Under the pieces are notes generated by a model. That model had not been told where the DNA came from, ran no database searches, and worked only from the letters and a program-made list of their open reading frames with translations. A DNA stretch of 64,000 nt from Planctomicrobium sp051466335 (GTDB taxonomy: Bacteria; Planctomycetota; Planctomycetia; Planctomycetales; Planctomycetaceae), in the NCBI RefSeq assembly GCF_051466335.1, contig NZ_CP195793.1, positions 1,736,001 to 1,800,000 of the forward strand. Reading direction: 5' to 3'. Positions within the stretch are counted from its first letter, which is position 1. Every line of letters begins with the position of its first letter. Positions 48,983 to 60,295 of this stretch are shown here, in pieces. The position numbers were made by a program, and so were the translations under genes.

Positions 48983-49768
48983 TTATTCTTTTCCCAATAG
49001 GGTCCGGACGCTTTTCCCAATGTCAGCAGATCGCATGAGTGATTCCCCGACGAGGATTCCATGCACGCGTGATGATTGAAGCATTTCCACATCGGACCGC
49101 GTGTGAATACCGCTCTCACCGATTACGAGTACCTCTGCCGGGATCGCTTCTCGAAGACGGACTGTGTGTTGGAGGTCCGTCACAAATGAACGAAGGTCGC
49201 GGTTGTTGACACCAATTAACGGTGGCTGAAGGCGAAGAACTCGCTGGACGTTTTCTGGGTCGTAAACTTCGATCAGAGCCTGCATGCCGAGTTCGAGAGC
49301 GAGTCGGTAAAGCGACTCCATTTGTTGGTCGTCGAGGCATTCTGCGATCAGCAAAATTGCATCCGCACCGCTCGCACGGGCTTCCCAGACCTGGTACGGA
49401 TCAATGATGAAGTCCTTTCGAAGTACGGGGATCCCAACGTTCTTCCGGATTGCTTCGAGGTAGCTCAGGTGTCCCTGAAAAAAGTGCTCCTCGGTAAGGA
49501 TGCTGATACAGGCTGCGCCATTTTCTTCGTAGGTTCTGGCGATCTCGACCGGATTGAAGTCTTCCCGGATCAAGCCAGCGGAAGGGGAGGCCTTTTTGAC
49601 TTCAGCGATCATCCCCATTGGGTGATGTTTCAGCAGTGAACCGGTGAAATCGCGGGGGGCCGGGGCGGTCGCGAGAGCCTCCTGGACTTCATGCAAGGGC
49701 CGGGCTGCAATTGCAGTGGCAACGTCCTTTTGCTTCTGAGCAATAATTTTATCGAGAACAGTGCTCAC
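48983..49768 (-). CDS. trpC: Indole-3-glycerol phosphate synthase
   Basis: 261 residues, a standalone TrpC. Motifs: AEVKKASPSAGLI (Lys and substrate loop), AISILTEEHFFQG-like CISILTEEHFFQG, PVLRKDFIIDPYQVWEARASGADAILLI, GVNNRDLRSF, and LVIGESGIHT. It closes the indole ring in tryptophan synthesis. MSTVLDKIIAQKQKDVATAIAA at the start is normal. No other trp gene is adjacent. Confidence 0.97.
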   Translation of the reverse strand: MSTVLDKIIAQKQKDVATAIAARPLHEVQEALATAPAPRDFTGSLLKHHPMGMIAEVKKASPSAGLIREDFNPVEIARTYEENGAACISILTEEHFFQGHLSYLEAIRKNVGIPVLRKDFIIDPYQVWEARASGADAILLIAECLDDQQMESLYRLALELGMQALIEVYDPENVQRVLRLQPPLIGVNNRDLRSFVTDLQHTVRLREAIPAEVLVIGESGIHTRSDVEMLQSSRVHGILVGESLMRSADIGKSVRTLLGKE

Positions 49769-49912
49769 TTCGGTGTCGTTTCTGATTGCGGTGTCTGGCG
49801 AATGAAGCCGGAAGGAGTTGTCTAGTGATGCCAGGTTTTAGAACCGATTTTAGTTGGCTTCTCTGCCGATGTGGAGCAATGGAGGCAGTGCAATCAGAAT
49901 TGTCCTAGGGAT

Positions 49913-49947
49913 CAAACAAAACAAGCCGCACATCTCTGTGCGGCTTG
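49913..49947 (-). terminator. Intrinsic terminator of the trigger factor gene
   Basis: Stem CAAGCCGCACA/TGTGCGGCTTG (49922-49932 with 49937-49947) followed on the minus strand by TTTTGTTTG. Confidence 0.9.
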
Positions 49948-49965
49948 CCTGAAATCAATGACCGA

Positions 49966-51459
49966 TTAGTGGTCGTGATCGTGGTTGCAGTCTGGGCCGT
50001 GATCATGGTCATGATCGTGGGCTTCAGCTTCAGCAGGTGCTGCAACGCGGCAGATTGAGCGGTTCAACGCTTCAACGTCGGACTCAACTGGAGCTGGCAT
50101 CGGTTCATCGATGAACTCAGCGTTGTCGAGAATTACGTCAACAGCCTTGCGCTCACGGATCTGAGCGAACAGGTTGTCGAGCATGCCGGATTTTGCCATG
50201 CGTGCACGGACGCGACGTGGGTTTTCCCCACGCTGCATGGCCATCAGGCCGATTTCTGCATTGAGGTCAGCTTCTGTGACTTCAATCTTCTCTTCTTCAG
50301 CCAAGCGATCGAGCACGAAGTGCTCTTTCAGGTTGCGGCGTGTCATTGTGAGTGAACGCTGGCGGAGATCGTTTTCGCGAGCGAGGATTTCCTTCGAAGT
50401 GAAACCAGCTTGCTGCATTTCGAGGATTTCACGTCGCAGTGCGTTGTCGACCTGCTTGCTGACGAGTTCTTCAGGAAGATCCCAGTTTGCGGATTCGGTG
50501 ATCTGCTCTGTGACCTGAGTACGGCAAGCTTGACGCTGTTCGTACTTGACCTGTCGCTCGAGCATTCCCTTGACCTGAGCCTTCAGGCTGTCGAGAGAAT
50601 CTGCTCCGAGACGCTCGAGGAAATCTTGATCGAGTTCTGGTGTTTCGAGGTGCTTGACGTCGAGAACGGTGAAGACAGCATGAACCTTTTCTCCTCGCAT
50701 TTCGATGGCAGATGCTTCCATCGAAACGGTGAGGTCAGTTTCACGGGTGTCGCCAGCTTTTGCTCCAGTCAGCAATGCGTCGAAGCCGGTGAGTTCAGCA
50801 TCCTGGAATCGCAATGTCTTGCGGACTCGCAGCGAAACTTCGTCGATCTTTGTCAGCACTTCGCCGTTGTGGGAAACGGTGACACTGACAGTGACGTAGT
50901 CGCCAGCTTTTGCGGCTTCTTCGACAGGGACGAGCTTGCCGTACTGCTGCAGGAAGCGGTCCAGATAAGCATTGACATCGTCGTCCTGAATTTCACGTGA
51001 AGGACGCTTGAGCTTGAGGCCCTTGTATTTTGGCATCTCAAATTCTGGACGAACTTCAACGTCGAATTCGAACTCGAAATCGCCCTCTTCCGGGATTTCG
51101 ATGCTTTCGAGGTCGAGGCTTGGCTCAACGATTGGCTCGATGTTTGACTCTTCCCCGAGTTGTTCGAGGCTAGTCATCAGAACTCGCTGCTTGACCTGAT
51201 CAGCAAGTTCGGTTTTGAAACGGCGTTTGATGAGCTGAGCAGGGACGTGTCCAACGCGGAAACCTGGGACTTCAGCGCGGTGCGTGTAGTCTTCCAGAAT
51301 TGTCTCGTAGACTTCGTCGATTGAGTTCCGAGGAACCTTGATACGAACGTGACGCTTGCATGGACCGGTCTTTTCGATGTCGACGGTCAAATCGAGACGG
51401 TTCTCTGCAACAGCTGTGGAAGCGTTTTCTGCCTGGTCTGCTGCTTCTTCATTCGCCAT
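49966..51459 (-). CDS. tig: Trigger factor (ribosome-associated chaperone and prolyl isomerase)
   Basis: 497 residues. The ribosome-binding domain (residues about 20-150) includes VPGFRVGHVPAQLIKRRF, the signature; the FKBP-like domain is about 170-260 (AGDYVTVSVTVSHNG) and the helical C-terminal domain follows. Tig binds nascent chains at the tunnel exit. The extreme C-terminus is a His/Asp-rich tail (about 22 residues, with HDHDHDHGPDCNHDHDH) not seen in typical trigger factors; it could bind divalent metals. Unlike many bacteria, clpP/clpX are not next to it. A terminator follows. Confidence 0.95.
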   Translation of the reverse strand: MANEEAADQAENASTAVAENRLDLTVDIEKTGPCKRHVRIKVPRNSIDEVYETILEDYTHRAEVPGFRVGHVPAQLIKRRFKTELADQVKQRVLMTSLEQLGEESNIEPIVEPSLDLESIEIPEEGDFEFEFDVEVRPEFEMPKYKGLKLKRPSREIQDDDVNAYLDRFLQQYGKLVPVEEAAKAGDYVTVSVTVSHNGEVLTKIDEVSLRVRKTLRFQDAELTGFDALLTGAKAGDTRETDLTVSMEASAIEMRGEKVHAVFTVLDVKHLETPELDQDFLERLGADSLDSLKAQVKGMLERQVKYEQRQACRTQVTEQITESANWDLPEELVSKQVDNALRREILEMQQAGFTSKEILARENDLRQRSLTMTRRNLKEHFVLDRLAEEEKIEVTEADLNAEIGLMAMQRGENPRRVRARMAKSGMLDNLFAQIRERKAVDVILDNAEFIDEPMPAPVESDVEALNRSICRVAAPAEAEAHDHDHDHGPDCNHDHDH

Positions 51460-51576
51460 TTCTGAATCCCCACTAAAAAAATTCGGCCAGCGACCAATTT
51501 GGCGATCGCTGGCCGGCTCATGTGTCTCAGGCGTAATCCAACTTCTATCGTTGCTTACTCATAACAACGTGTAAAG

Positions 51577-51649
51577 AGCGGGTGAAGGGACTCGAACCCT
51601 CGGCCTCCACGATGGCAACGTGGCGCTCTGCCAATTGAGCTACACCCGC
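51577..51649 (-). tRNA. tRNA-Gly(GCC)
   Basis: A 73-nt cloverleaf read on the minus strand: acceptor GCGGGTG/CACCCGC, anticodon stem CCACG/CGTGG around GCC, T arm GGTTCGAGTCC, discriminator T. CCA is not encoded. Confidence 0.95.
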
Positions 51650-52040
51650 TTGTCTGCTACCACCCCTGTCACGGGGAGGAGCGGAGAGTTTAGGAATCAG
51701 ATTCGCTCTCAGTCAAGCCTATCGGCCCCTTCTGTTCATGAATTGCAAATTTGCAGCGCTCCCGACAGATGCGTGCACACGGGATATCCTCATATCCCCG
51801 TCAATTTGTGCGAGACGGGCCACACCTCAGGGCGTTTACCAGCAGGTTGACCGTCGTTTCTCAGTTATTGCTGAAAAGGTTTCCGAGATGGCGACATATG
51901 CGCAATGAAATGTAATGGACGCTCATTTCTCTATCAGATTTGCCAATTGCCTCCCGTGGAACCGGGTGGTACTCTCATGATAAGTGTTGTGAGTTTCAGT
52001 TTTTAGGCTGGGTCGGCTTTTTGTCCGCCTAGTGCGTCCT
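51650..52040. other. Intergenic stretch between tRNA-Gly and the M50 protease gene
   Basis: About 390 bases with only short, unsupported open frames. It holds the tRNA promoter (minus strand) and that of the M50 gene (plus strand). Confidence 0.4.
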
Positions 52041-53036
52041 ATGGATATTCGAAATTATGCCTGGTGGTTGAGTTTCCCGATGGGGAATCCCTTCGGGGTC
52101 AAGACGCGTGTCAGCGTCTGGTTTGCTTTGATCGCCGTGATTCTGTGTTCGAATTTCGGAATGCAGATTGGTGCCATTCTCACGTTAATGCTGTTTGTTA
52201 GCACTCTTTTCCATGAGTTTGCTCATGTGTTTGCAGCGAGGAAAACTGGTGGGGCTGCCGATGAAATTCTCATCTGGCCGCTTGGAGGATTGGCGTTCAC
52301 CAAGCCAGCAGCGAATTTTTACTCGGAAGTCTGGACGTCGCTCGCGGGGCCAATCTCAAATGGGGTGATCTGTCTGGCTTGCCTCCCCGCATTGATCGCC
52401 TCTGGGACTGTGAAAGAAGGGATGTCGCTGCTGTTCATGCCGGACGTTGATCTCGGACCGAACGTGCTGACTGACGTCTGTTTGCTGTTGTTCTCCCTGA
52501 ACTTCAAGTTGATGGTCGTGAACTTGCTTCCGATTTATCCGCTGGATGGTGGACAGATCGTCCTGACTTGGGCAAAGGTCTACTGGGATCGCCACACCGC
52601 CCGCATGGGAACGATGCTCGTGGGGCTGGCTGGCTGTGTGCTGCTTTTGCTGGCGACTTATTATGTGAAATCGCTGGATCTGATGCTTCTCACCAGTGTG
52701 CTGCTGGCGATGTGCCAGTTTGAGTACCTCGTGTCGGTTCTCGGCCGCGCGCACGATGAGTCGTTCCTTGGGTACGACTTTTCTCAGGGGTATACGAGCC
52801 TTGAAGATGGCGACGACAGGGAGTCCGCACCAAAGGTTGGGTTGCTGGAACGCTGGCGTCGTCAAAAGGCAGAACAGAAGCGAGAAAAAGATCAGTTACT
52901 TCGTTTAGAGTCGGAGCGCCGACTCGATGAATTGCTGGAAAAGATCAATCAGCAAGGGATGAAATCGCTGACGTCCGATGAACAGCGATTTCTCCGGGAA
53001 GCAAGCGGCCGCTATCGCTCACATGGCAATGGATGA
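52041..53036 (+). CDS. M50-family site-2 protease-like membrane metalloprotease
   Basis: 331 residues. Five or six membrane helices; the zinc motif HEFAH (His58-His62) and the second-ligand segment NLLPIYPLDGGQIVL (NPxPxxDGG-like) identify the site-2 protease fold. The C-terminal 90 residues are soluble, Lys/Glu-rich and coiled (RWRRQKAEQKREKDQLLRLE). Related proteins cleave membrane-bound regulators. ATG 52041 is used; GTG 52032 is an alternative. Substrate unknown. Confidence 0.9.
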   Translation: MDIRNYAWWLSFPMGNPFGVKTRVSVWFALIAVILCSNFGMQIGAILTLMLFVSTLFHEFAHVFAARKTGGAADEILIWPLGGLAFTKPAANFYSEVWTSLAGPISNGVICLACLPALIASGTVKEGMSLLFMPDVDLGPNVLTDVCLLLFSLNFKLMVVNLLPIYPLDGGQIVLTWAKVYWDRHTARMGTMLVGLAGCVLLLLATYYVKSLDLMLLTSVLLAMCQFEYLVSVLGRAHDESFLGYDFSQGYTSLEDGDDRESAPKVGLLERWRRQKAEQKREKDQLLRLESERRLDELLEKINQQGMKSLTSDEQRFLREASGRYRSHGNG

Positions 53037-53082
53037 TGCGGGCGTTTTTGCGTTTCTGACGAGTGAAATGTCGAGGTGAGAA

Positions 53083-53583
53083 TTACAGATCTGACATCAT
53101 CGCTTTCAGGCGGGCTGCATCTTTCTTTGGCATCGATTTCAGAAGGGGAACAATGGTGAAATTGCCGACCATTTTTCCTTTTCTCATGAACATCCAGTCG
53201 CGGATGTCTTCTTCTTTGATTTCAATACGGTCGCCGACCTTTGCGTTTTTGATGAGCTGTGGCTTGTTGTTGAGCGTGACGGTCACTTTTCCGTCCTTTC
53301 GCTGAACTTCGGTTCCCCACATGACCTCGTTTTCATCTGTTTCAGCGTCATGAATGGCGAACTTCACCGCATGTCCACTTTCACCGGGACCTGGGTTCTC
53401 GAGCTTGTCCCAGAACTTCGGAAGAGTCTCTTTCGCCTTTTTGACAGCGGCGACCATTTCGGGGGCATCGTTCTCAATCCGGATGATAGGAGGATCTTCG
53501 GCGCGAACCTCCATTACATTGGAGAACGTCACGCAGGCGAGTTGGGCGAGTAGCAGGAGAAGATTTGTGGTTCTGTGAAGCAT
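53083..53583 (-). CDS. Secreted DUF2314-like protein
   Basis: 166 residues. A signal peptide (MLHRTTNLLLLLAQLACVTFSNV, cleaved near AED) precedes a DUF2314-like domain (about 35-160: MVAAVKKAKETLPKFWDKLE, HAVKFAIHD, GDRIEIKEEDIRDWMFMRKGKMVGNFTIVPLL). YegJ-type proteins share this pattern; function is not known. ATG 53583 is preceded by GGAG. Convergent with the M50 gene. Confidence 0.8.
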   Translation of the reverse strand: MLHRTTNLLLLLAQLACVTFSNVMEVRAEDPPIIRIENDAPEMVAAVKKAKETLPKFWDKLENPGPGESGHAVKFAIHDAETDENEVMWGTEVQRKDGKVTVTLNNKPQLIKNAKVGDRIEIKEEDIRDWMFMRKGKMVGNFTIVPLLKSMPKKDAARLKAMMSDL

Positions 53584-53670
53584 CGAGACCGACTCCAGAG
53601 GTGAACTTGCTTTTGGGGGACGTCTGGTTGTATTGAATTTTGCTTATGTCGATGATCATGGGAAGGGGTC

Positions 53671-53711
53671 AAAAAAGAAAGCCCATTCGAATGGATGATT
53701 CGAACGGGCTT
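53671..53711 (-). terminator. Intrinsic terminator of the DUF1559 gene
   Basis: Stem AAGCCC-A-TTCGA/TCGAA-C-GGGCTT followed on the minus strand by a T-run (TTTCTTTTTT). Confidence 0.85.
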
Positions 53712-53750
53712 TTGAAAATTTAGCACAGAGTCCTGTTGAAGGAGGTCTGT

Positions 53751-54848
53751 TTAGAACTCCCCGAGAACTTCGCCGTCATCGCGAAGCATCAGATTGGTGT
53801 ATGTGACAAGTGCAACATTGGTGCTGAGAAATCTTGCAGATCCATCGCACATCCCGATTCCGACCACGCCAGTATGAAAGCTGTAAGGTTGGGTGCGGTT
53901 GTTGTGACCCAGGAATTTGAAGCCGCACGGATCGATTGCTGCTTCGTTTGCGGAGTTGTGCGTTCCACAATCGATTGAGAGAGACCCGGCGTCAGGTTCC
54001 ATCGGAGATCCATTCTTTCCGCGGCCGGTGGCTTGCGGCCCGGAAAGCGTGATGTTGTCCTGCTTGTATGCTGTCTGCTTGTCTCCCTGTCCGCCCGCCC
54101 ATGCAAGGTCGACAGTTCCAGTTTGCTTACGGCCATTGACCCACAGGTCTGGAGCACCGGCACGTTCATAGAACAGGACAGTGTTACTCATTCCATCAGT
54201 GATCTGAGCAGCGCGGGCGCCCCTCCATGTTGGATCAGTTCCGCGAGAAATTGGAGGGCTAGTCGCCGTGTTGAAATTCATCTGAGGAGTTCCTTCTTGG
54301 TACCACAGGCGATGGCCCACGGGGCGAAGGCTTGGAATTCGGCAGGTTGAATAGTCAGTTGAACCCGCGAGGAGCGTTCCACTCTCAATTGTGTGGCTCC
54401 CGGGAGAACTTGGGCAGATATAGGTAGACAAAACGGTCGCAACGGCGGCAGTGATTTGAGGATGCCATTTCGCGTTGCTCCATGTCCCGTTGTAGTACAA
54501 CGTCGGATCGCTGATGGACATGTCACCGTTGGGGCGAGCGCCATTGATCGTCTGGTACAACTGGGTTTGCTCAATGTATGGAAGGATCTTCCAGAGAAAA
54601 CCAGTTCTGTTGTAGGGATAGTAGCCGTTTTCGTGTTCAAACTGGGCCATGCCCAATGTGATCTGTTTCAGGTTGTTGAGGCACTGTGTGCGTCGTGCTG
54701 CCTCGCGAGCCTGCTGAACTGCAGGGAGGAGAAGGGCAATCAGCACTGCGATGATCGCGATGACCACCAGCAATTCGATGAGCGTGAATCCTGAACGTGA
54801 TTTCGGGGGAGAGGCCGTCTGGCTAAGGCGGGCAGGTCGGACAAACAT
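53751..54848 (-). CDS. DUF1559 protein with prepilin-type N-terminus
   Basis: 365 residues. A basic leader of about 19 residues ends in Gly before FTLIELLVVIAIIAVL (prepilin cleavage site and helix), then QQAREAARRTQCLNNLKQI. The C-terminal H-X9-DG motif is present as HTGVVGIGMCDGSARFLS and the end is GEF. DUF1559 proteins are abundant in planctomycetes and are probably exported pseudopilins; roles are unknown. One of three in this window. ATG 54848 follows GGAGAAC. Confidence 0.93.
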   Translation of the reverse strand: MFVRPARLSQTASPPKSRSGFTLIELLVVIAIIAVLIALLLPAVQQAREAARRTQCLNNLKQITLGMAQFEHENGYYPYNRTGFLWKILPYIEQTQLYQTINGARPNGDMSISDPTLYYNGTWSNAKWHPQITAAVATVLSTYICPSSPGSHTIESGTLLAGSTDYSTCRIPSLRPVGHRLWYQEGTPQMNFNTATSPPISRGTDPTWRGARAAQITDGMSNTVLFYERAGAPDLWVNGRKQTGTVDLAWAGGQGDKQTAYKQDNITLSGPQATGRGKNGSPMEPDAGSLSIDCGTHNSANEAAIDPCGFKFLGHNNRTQPYSFHTGVVGIGMCDGSARFLSTNVALVTYTNLMLRDDGEVLGEF

Positions 54849-55514
54849 GTGGTTCTCCGGAGTTCGTCGGGGTGGCTGTTGTGATGTGCTCGTGATCCGA
54901 GTGCGTGGTGGCTGGAGAACTGTTGGCTATGAACGCTACAGGATGTCACAACATCAGTGGTAAATGTTGTTGAGATTGAGTCTCAGTACGGAGATATCAT
55001 GGGGGTGGATTCGACTTTTGGAAGTCACTTCATGTAGGAATTACGTAATAAACCTGTGATATGTAGTGTTGATGGATTGTGTAGAGTTGATGCGTGGTCG
55101 TCTCGATCGGTGTTTACTATTTGTAAGTTGATTCGGAGTAATGTTTTGCGACACGATTTGCAGCGTTCGAGTCGTCGGGTTTTAGTCGCTGACGCACTGT
55201 TCGTCAGAGTGGGGCTGAAGTCTTTGGAGACCCGAATTCCCTATTTTTAAGAATCGACGCGCTCTGCCATTCGGCGAACCGAGAACAAGTACCACTCCAA
55301 TCGCGAGGCTCGTTGGCTACGGATTTCTCGGGGCAGGCCAGGCAAACGCTGATGAACAAGCGTTTCCGACTCCGTGATCCGAGCCCACCAAATCGTTGTC
55401 TCTCGACAAGATTTGCATTCATGACAATGATTCACCCAAATCACTGATTCGTGTTGAACCTCCGAGCGCCCGCTCCGTTTTCAACCATCACTCCTCAACT
55501 TATTGGAATCTCCA
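54849..55514. other. Intergenic region upstream of proS
   Basis: About 650 bases, divergent, holding the promoters of DUF1559 and proS. The first half is AT-rich with no gene. The second half (about 55250-55440) is GC-richer and is open in several frames; it may be a dispersed repeat but I cannot identify it. Confidence 0.4.
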
Positions 55515-57239
<1,725 letters not shown>

Positions 57240-57284
57240 GAAAATGTCAGAATCTCGCTAAATCGTATCTGCTATTAACTATCT

Positions 57285-57319
57285 AAAACCGCGTACCTGA
57301 TGGGTACGCGGTTTTTTTT
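57285..57319 (+). terminator. Intrinsic terminator of proS
   Basis: Stem AAAACCGCGTACC/GGTACGCGGTTTT with loop TGATG and a run of eight T's. Confidence 0.95.
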
Positions 57320-57593
57320 GTTTCGCATCGCTTCATCGGAGCGATGCCGGTTAACAGTTGTGTGATGATTCCTTGGTTAATGACAGGAAAAAGACCTAGT
57401 TGAGTTAATGGGTGTGACAAAACGCTGCAATTCCTGTGAAAAGGTGGGATGCAGTTTGGCAGAATTCGCAGCAATTGGCCGGAAAATTTATTGGAATTTA
57501 ATGGGAATCCTGTTTGATATATCAGAGTTGTGATTTTCTCAATCTTATTGATTGGTGTTTCTATCTTTCCCTTACTCAATTTTTGGAGACAGA

Positions 57594-58703
57594 ATGATGA
57601 CATCTGCTCGAAAAAGGTCGGGTTTTACTCTCATTGAGTTACTGGTCGTGATCGCGATCATCGGCGTGCTCGTTTCGCTGCTGCTTCCCGCAGTTCAGCA
57701 GGCGAGAGAAGCGGCACGGCGAAGTCAGTGTCGTAACAATTTGAAGCAGCTTTCGCTGGCTGTGCATAACTACATGGATTCAAATACATGCACCCCGCTG
57801 CATATGCATCGGATTGCATCGGACTACGCAGGGGGGAATGGTCGAGCCGGCGGTAAGTCGTGGTACTGCGGATTGCTGCCCTACGTTGATCAATCAGCGG
57901 CCTACAATCGTCTGAACTTTAGTGACGGAGAAGGGTGGAATGCGTTTGCGGCCGGAACGTCGACTCAGATGCAAGTTTCGCGAGTCCGAATTTCAATGTT
58001 TATTTGCCCGAGTGAATCCGTGACGAATGCCGTTCAGGGGATCGGAGCCGCGAACTTCAGCTACGTCGGGAATGCTGGACGTCCACGCAACATTCTTCTT
58101 CCCGGTCAGGCTCCAACCGCTGGGGCAACTTTGGGACCCTCTCCCGGGACGATCAGTATGTCACGAATGACACCGGGCGGCCCGTACAGCGACCGTTGGA
58201 GAAGTGCGACCAACCGATCGTTTGCCATGCGAGATGTGACTGATGGAACATCGAACACAGCGCTTTTCAGCGAATCTCTCATCAGCAACGGAAGTCAGGA
58301 GAACACTGATCGTCGGCGAAATCTGTGTTACACGAATTCAGCGATGGTCGAGCAGTACGACGTCTATGCCGATGCGGTTGTGCGAGACGGTCTTACCAAC
58401 CCTCAAAACTGGGGGGACTGGACTCAGTACAAAGGGCATAGCTGGATGTATTCTGATTCCTGGCAGAAGCATGTCTACGCTCATTTGATGCCTCCCAACA
58501 CGATCAGTCTGGCAGCGTACAGCTCGGATACATTCCGCTGCCATGAAGGAGATGGAGCGATTGCAGCCAGTAGCGACCATACGGGTGGTGTTCATCTGGC
58601 AATGATGGACGGGTCCGTCCGCTTTGTTTCGAACTCGATTGCTCTTCCAATCTGGTGGGCGATCGGGACGAAATCGGGCGGTGAGACTGTCGGAGAATTC
58701 TAA
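57594..58703 (+). CDS. DUF1559 protein with prepilin-type N-terminus
   Basis: 369 residues from ATG 57594, preceded by TGGAGAC. Leader MMTSARKRSG then FTLIELLVVIAIIGVLVSLLLPAVQQAREAARRSQ, the prepilin pattern. C-terminal H-X9-DG as HTGGVHLAMMDGSVRFVS, ending GETVGEF. A lipoprotein gene follows after 118 bases on the same strand and may be co-transcribed. Same family as 53751-54848 and 60296-61321. Confidence 0.93.
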   Translation: MMTSARKRSGFTLIELLVVIAIIGVLVSLLLPAVQQAREAARRSQCRNNLKQLSLAVHNYMDSNTCTPLHMHRIASDYAGGNGRAGGKSWYCGLLPYVDQSAAYNRLNFSDGEGWNAFAAGTSTQMQVSRVRISMFICPSESVTNAVQGIGAANFSYVGNAGRPRNILLPGQAPTAGATLGPSPGTISMSRMTPGGPYSDRWRSATNRSFAMRDVTDGTSNTALFSESLISNGSQENTDRRRNLCYTNSAMVEQYDVYADAVVRDGLTNPQNWGDWTQYKGHSWMYSDSWQKHVYAHLMPPNTISLAAYSSDTFRCHEGDGAIAASSDHTGGVHLAMMDGSVRFVSNSIALPIWWAIGTKSGGETVGEF

Positions 58704-58821
58704 AATCGCCTCGAGCGGATGGTCATTGAAGTTCGACTTCGGATGTTTCATGAGAGCGAGGCTCCGTCTTTTCGAGCTTCGCTCTTTCTCGCATTCATCG
58801 GTATCAAGGATAAGTTGGACA

Positions 58822-59289
58822 ATGAGTCACTTTCATTTTCGGAATTGTGTTAAAGCGTCCCTCCGGTTGATTGCTGCCACGGTGCTTGCGATCGGTACTG
58901 CCTCGTTGGGGGGGTGTGGTTTGAATAGTGGAAGTGGAGATGCGACCGCAGCCCGCCTCAGTGAGATGGGGGGGTATACGATGGATGTCTTGGTGAGTGA
59001 AGTCTCTGGCCGTATCAAAGAGTCCAAGCGACGATCCAATGAACGGAAGCCCGCTGCCGGTGGAGGAGAGGACCGAACCTCGTCGAATGGGCCGGGGGGG
59101 AATCCATTTGCGATGGACCGAATTGCTTCGGATGTTGCTGAGAAACTCAAGAGCGTTCCGGATGGGACTTCGGAGGCAGGTGTTTCGCAACTCATTGGAA
59201 AGTTGAAAGAAGCCAAAGTTGACGGGGCACTCCTTACGGAGTTCGAGGTGGAATTGAAGAAGAAGATCTCGTCGACCCCGGCAAAGTAG
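58822..59289 (+). CDS. Small lipoprotein of unknown function
   Basis: 155 residues from ATG 58822, preceded by AAGGATAAG. The signal peptide ends in a lipobox (ASLGGC), so it is lipid-anchored at the membrane. The mature part is charged and helical, with a Gly/Asn/Ser-rich hinge and repeated short helices (VAEKLKSVPDGTSEAGVSQLIGKLKEAKVDGALLTEFEVELKKKI). A longer frame to 58624 overlaps the upstream gene and is discarded. It follows a DUF1559 gene, a frequent pairing here. No family recognised. Confidence 0.8.
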   Translation: MSHFHFRNCVKASLRLIAATVLAIGTASLGGCGLNSGSGDATAARLSEMGGYTMDVLVSEVSGRIKESKRRSNERKPAAGGGEDRTSSNGPGGNPFAMDRIASDVAEKLKSVPDGTSEAGVSQLIGKLKEAKVDGALLTEFEVELKKKISSTPAK

Positions 59290-60295
59290 AACGGTCAGCG
59301 ATTCGGGTTTGATCTGGGAAATGAAATCAGTTTTTCTGCTGGGACTCTTCCCGTATAGAGCAGTCGCGCGTGAATTCCGGTTCCGTGACTTTCTCCGGGA
59401 CCGGCATTGCTGCGGAATTCAGGCAACGCCACGAGCTGTGCTGAATGGCGCTGCATGTTCCTTCTGCGTGTGCTACCCGCTTCCGAAGTTGGCATTGTGA
59501 TCGCAAGGAAGCTGATTTTCTGCGTTCAAAACGTCTCGTCAGCGGAGTCAAATGGTTAGCAGTCTCGTCGAAACTGAACGAGCACTTCGCTGAGTGACGT
59601 GGGATGGCTTTCCTGGAGGCGAGGCCATCGAAATCTGACGCGGACGTTGCTTCGAAATATCTTGTCGAGTCATGTCCCGTCGAAGGACGGGCGCTCCTCG
59701 CAGGCTGGCGTCGCCGGAGAACGGGAGATGGAGTGGACGTTTCAGGCAAAAATCGTCGACGTGAACCCGGCCTTCCACAGGAATTGAATTTGAAGGGTGG
59801 CTGCGTTTCTTCGTCGCGCAACGCCGTTGCGGCGACGTATGCCATGCGGAGATTGGGAACTCCATTTCGCTCAAAATGCCGTGATTGCACGTGATTTGCT
59901 TCCGCGTTCCGTGGTGGGAAGGCCACGTGGTGTGGTCAATTCGCGAGCTGATTTTGTAATGAATATATACTAAGTGTGTTAATAATTTTTGACGAGATCA
60001 ATAGATGAATTGTAAATACCATTGACTGACAATAATTGCGTTGATATTTGTGGATGCATCAGCTTGTTCTTTTTAGTTGATTCAGCGAATTTTTCGCTAG
60101 TTTTTCAAGATGATGCACGTTCGTGCAAATTTCCCTTCAACTGTTCTGATTCTCCGTTCTTCACTTCAGATTTCATCGCTTTCTTGAAGTTGTTATGGCC
60201 AGCCAAGTCCTGTGCTGGTCCCCCTATTTTGTTTAATTGATCGTAGACGATTTGATTGATGGTGGATTGTATTTCTGTTTAGATGAGGTATTCAG
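59290..60295. other. 1-kb intergenic region, possible dispersed repeat plus AT-rich leader
   Basis: No gene is supported. From about 59330 to 59930 a GC-rich block is open for 199 codons on the minus strand and also open on the plus strand, which is typical of a repeat or dying sequence rather than one gene; the minus-strand product (RRRFLPET, RRRQPARSARP) is Arg/Ser-rich. From about 59940 to 60295 the DNA becomes strongly AT-rich, a likely promoter region of the DUF1559 gene. Confidence 0.45.

Noticed and set aside
59327..59926. A 199-codon minus-strand frame in the 1-kb gap
   Set aside because: Low-complexity Arg/Ser-rich product, open on the other strand too, no ribosome-binding site. Kept only as a possible repeat (see findings).
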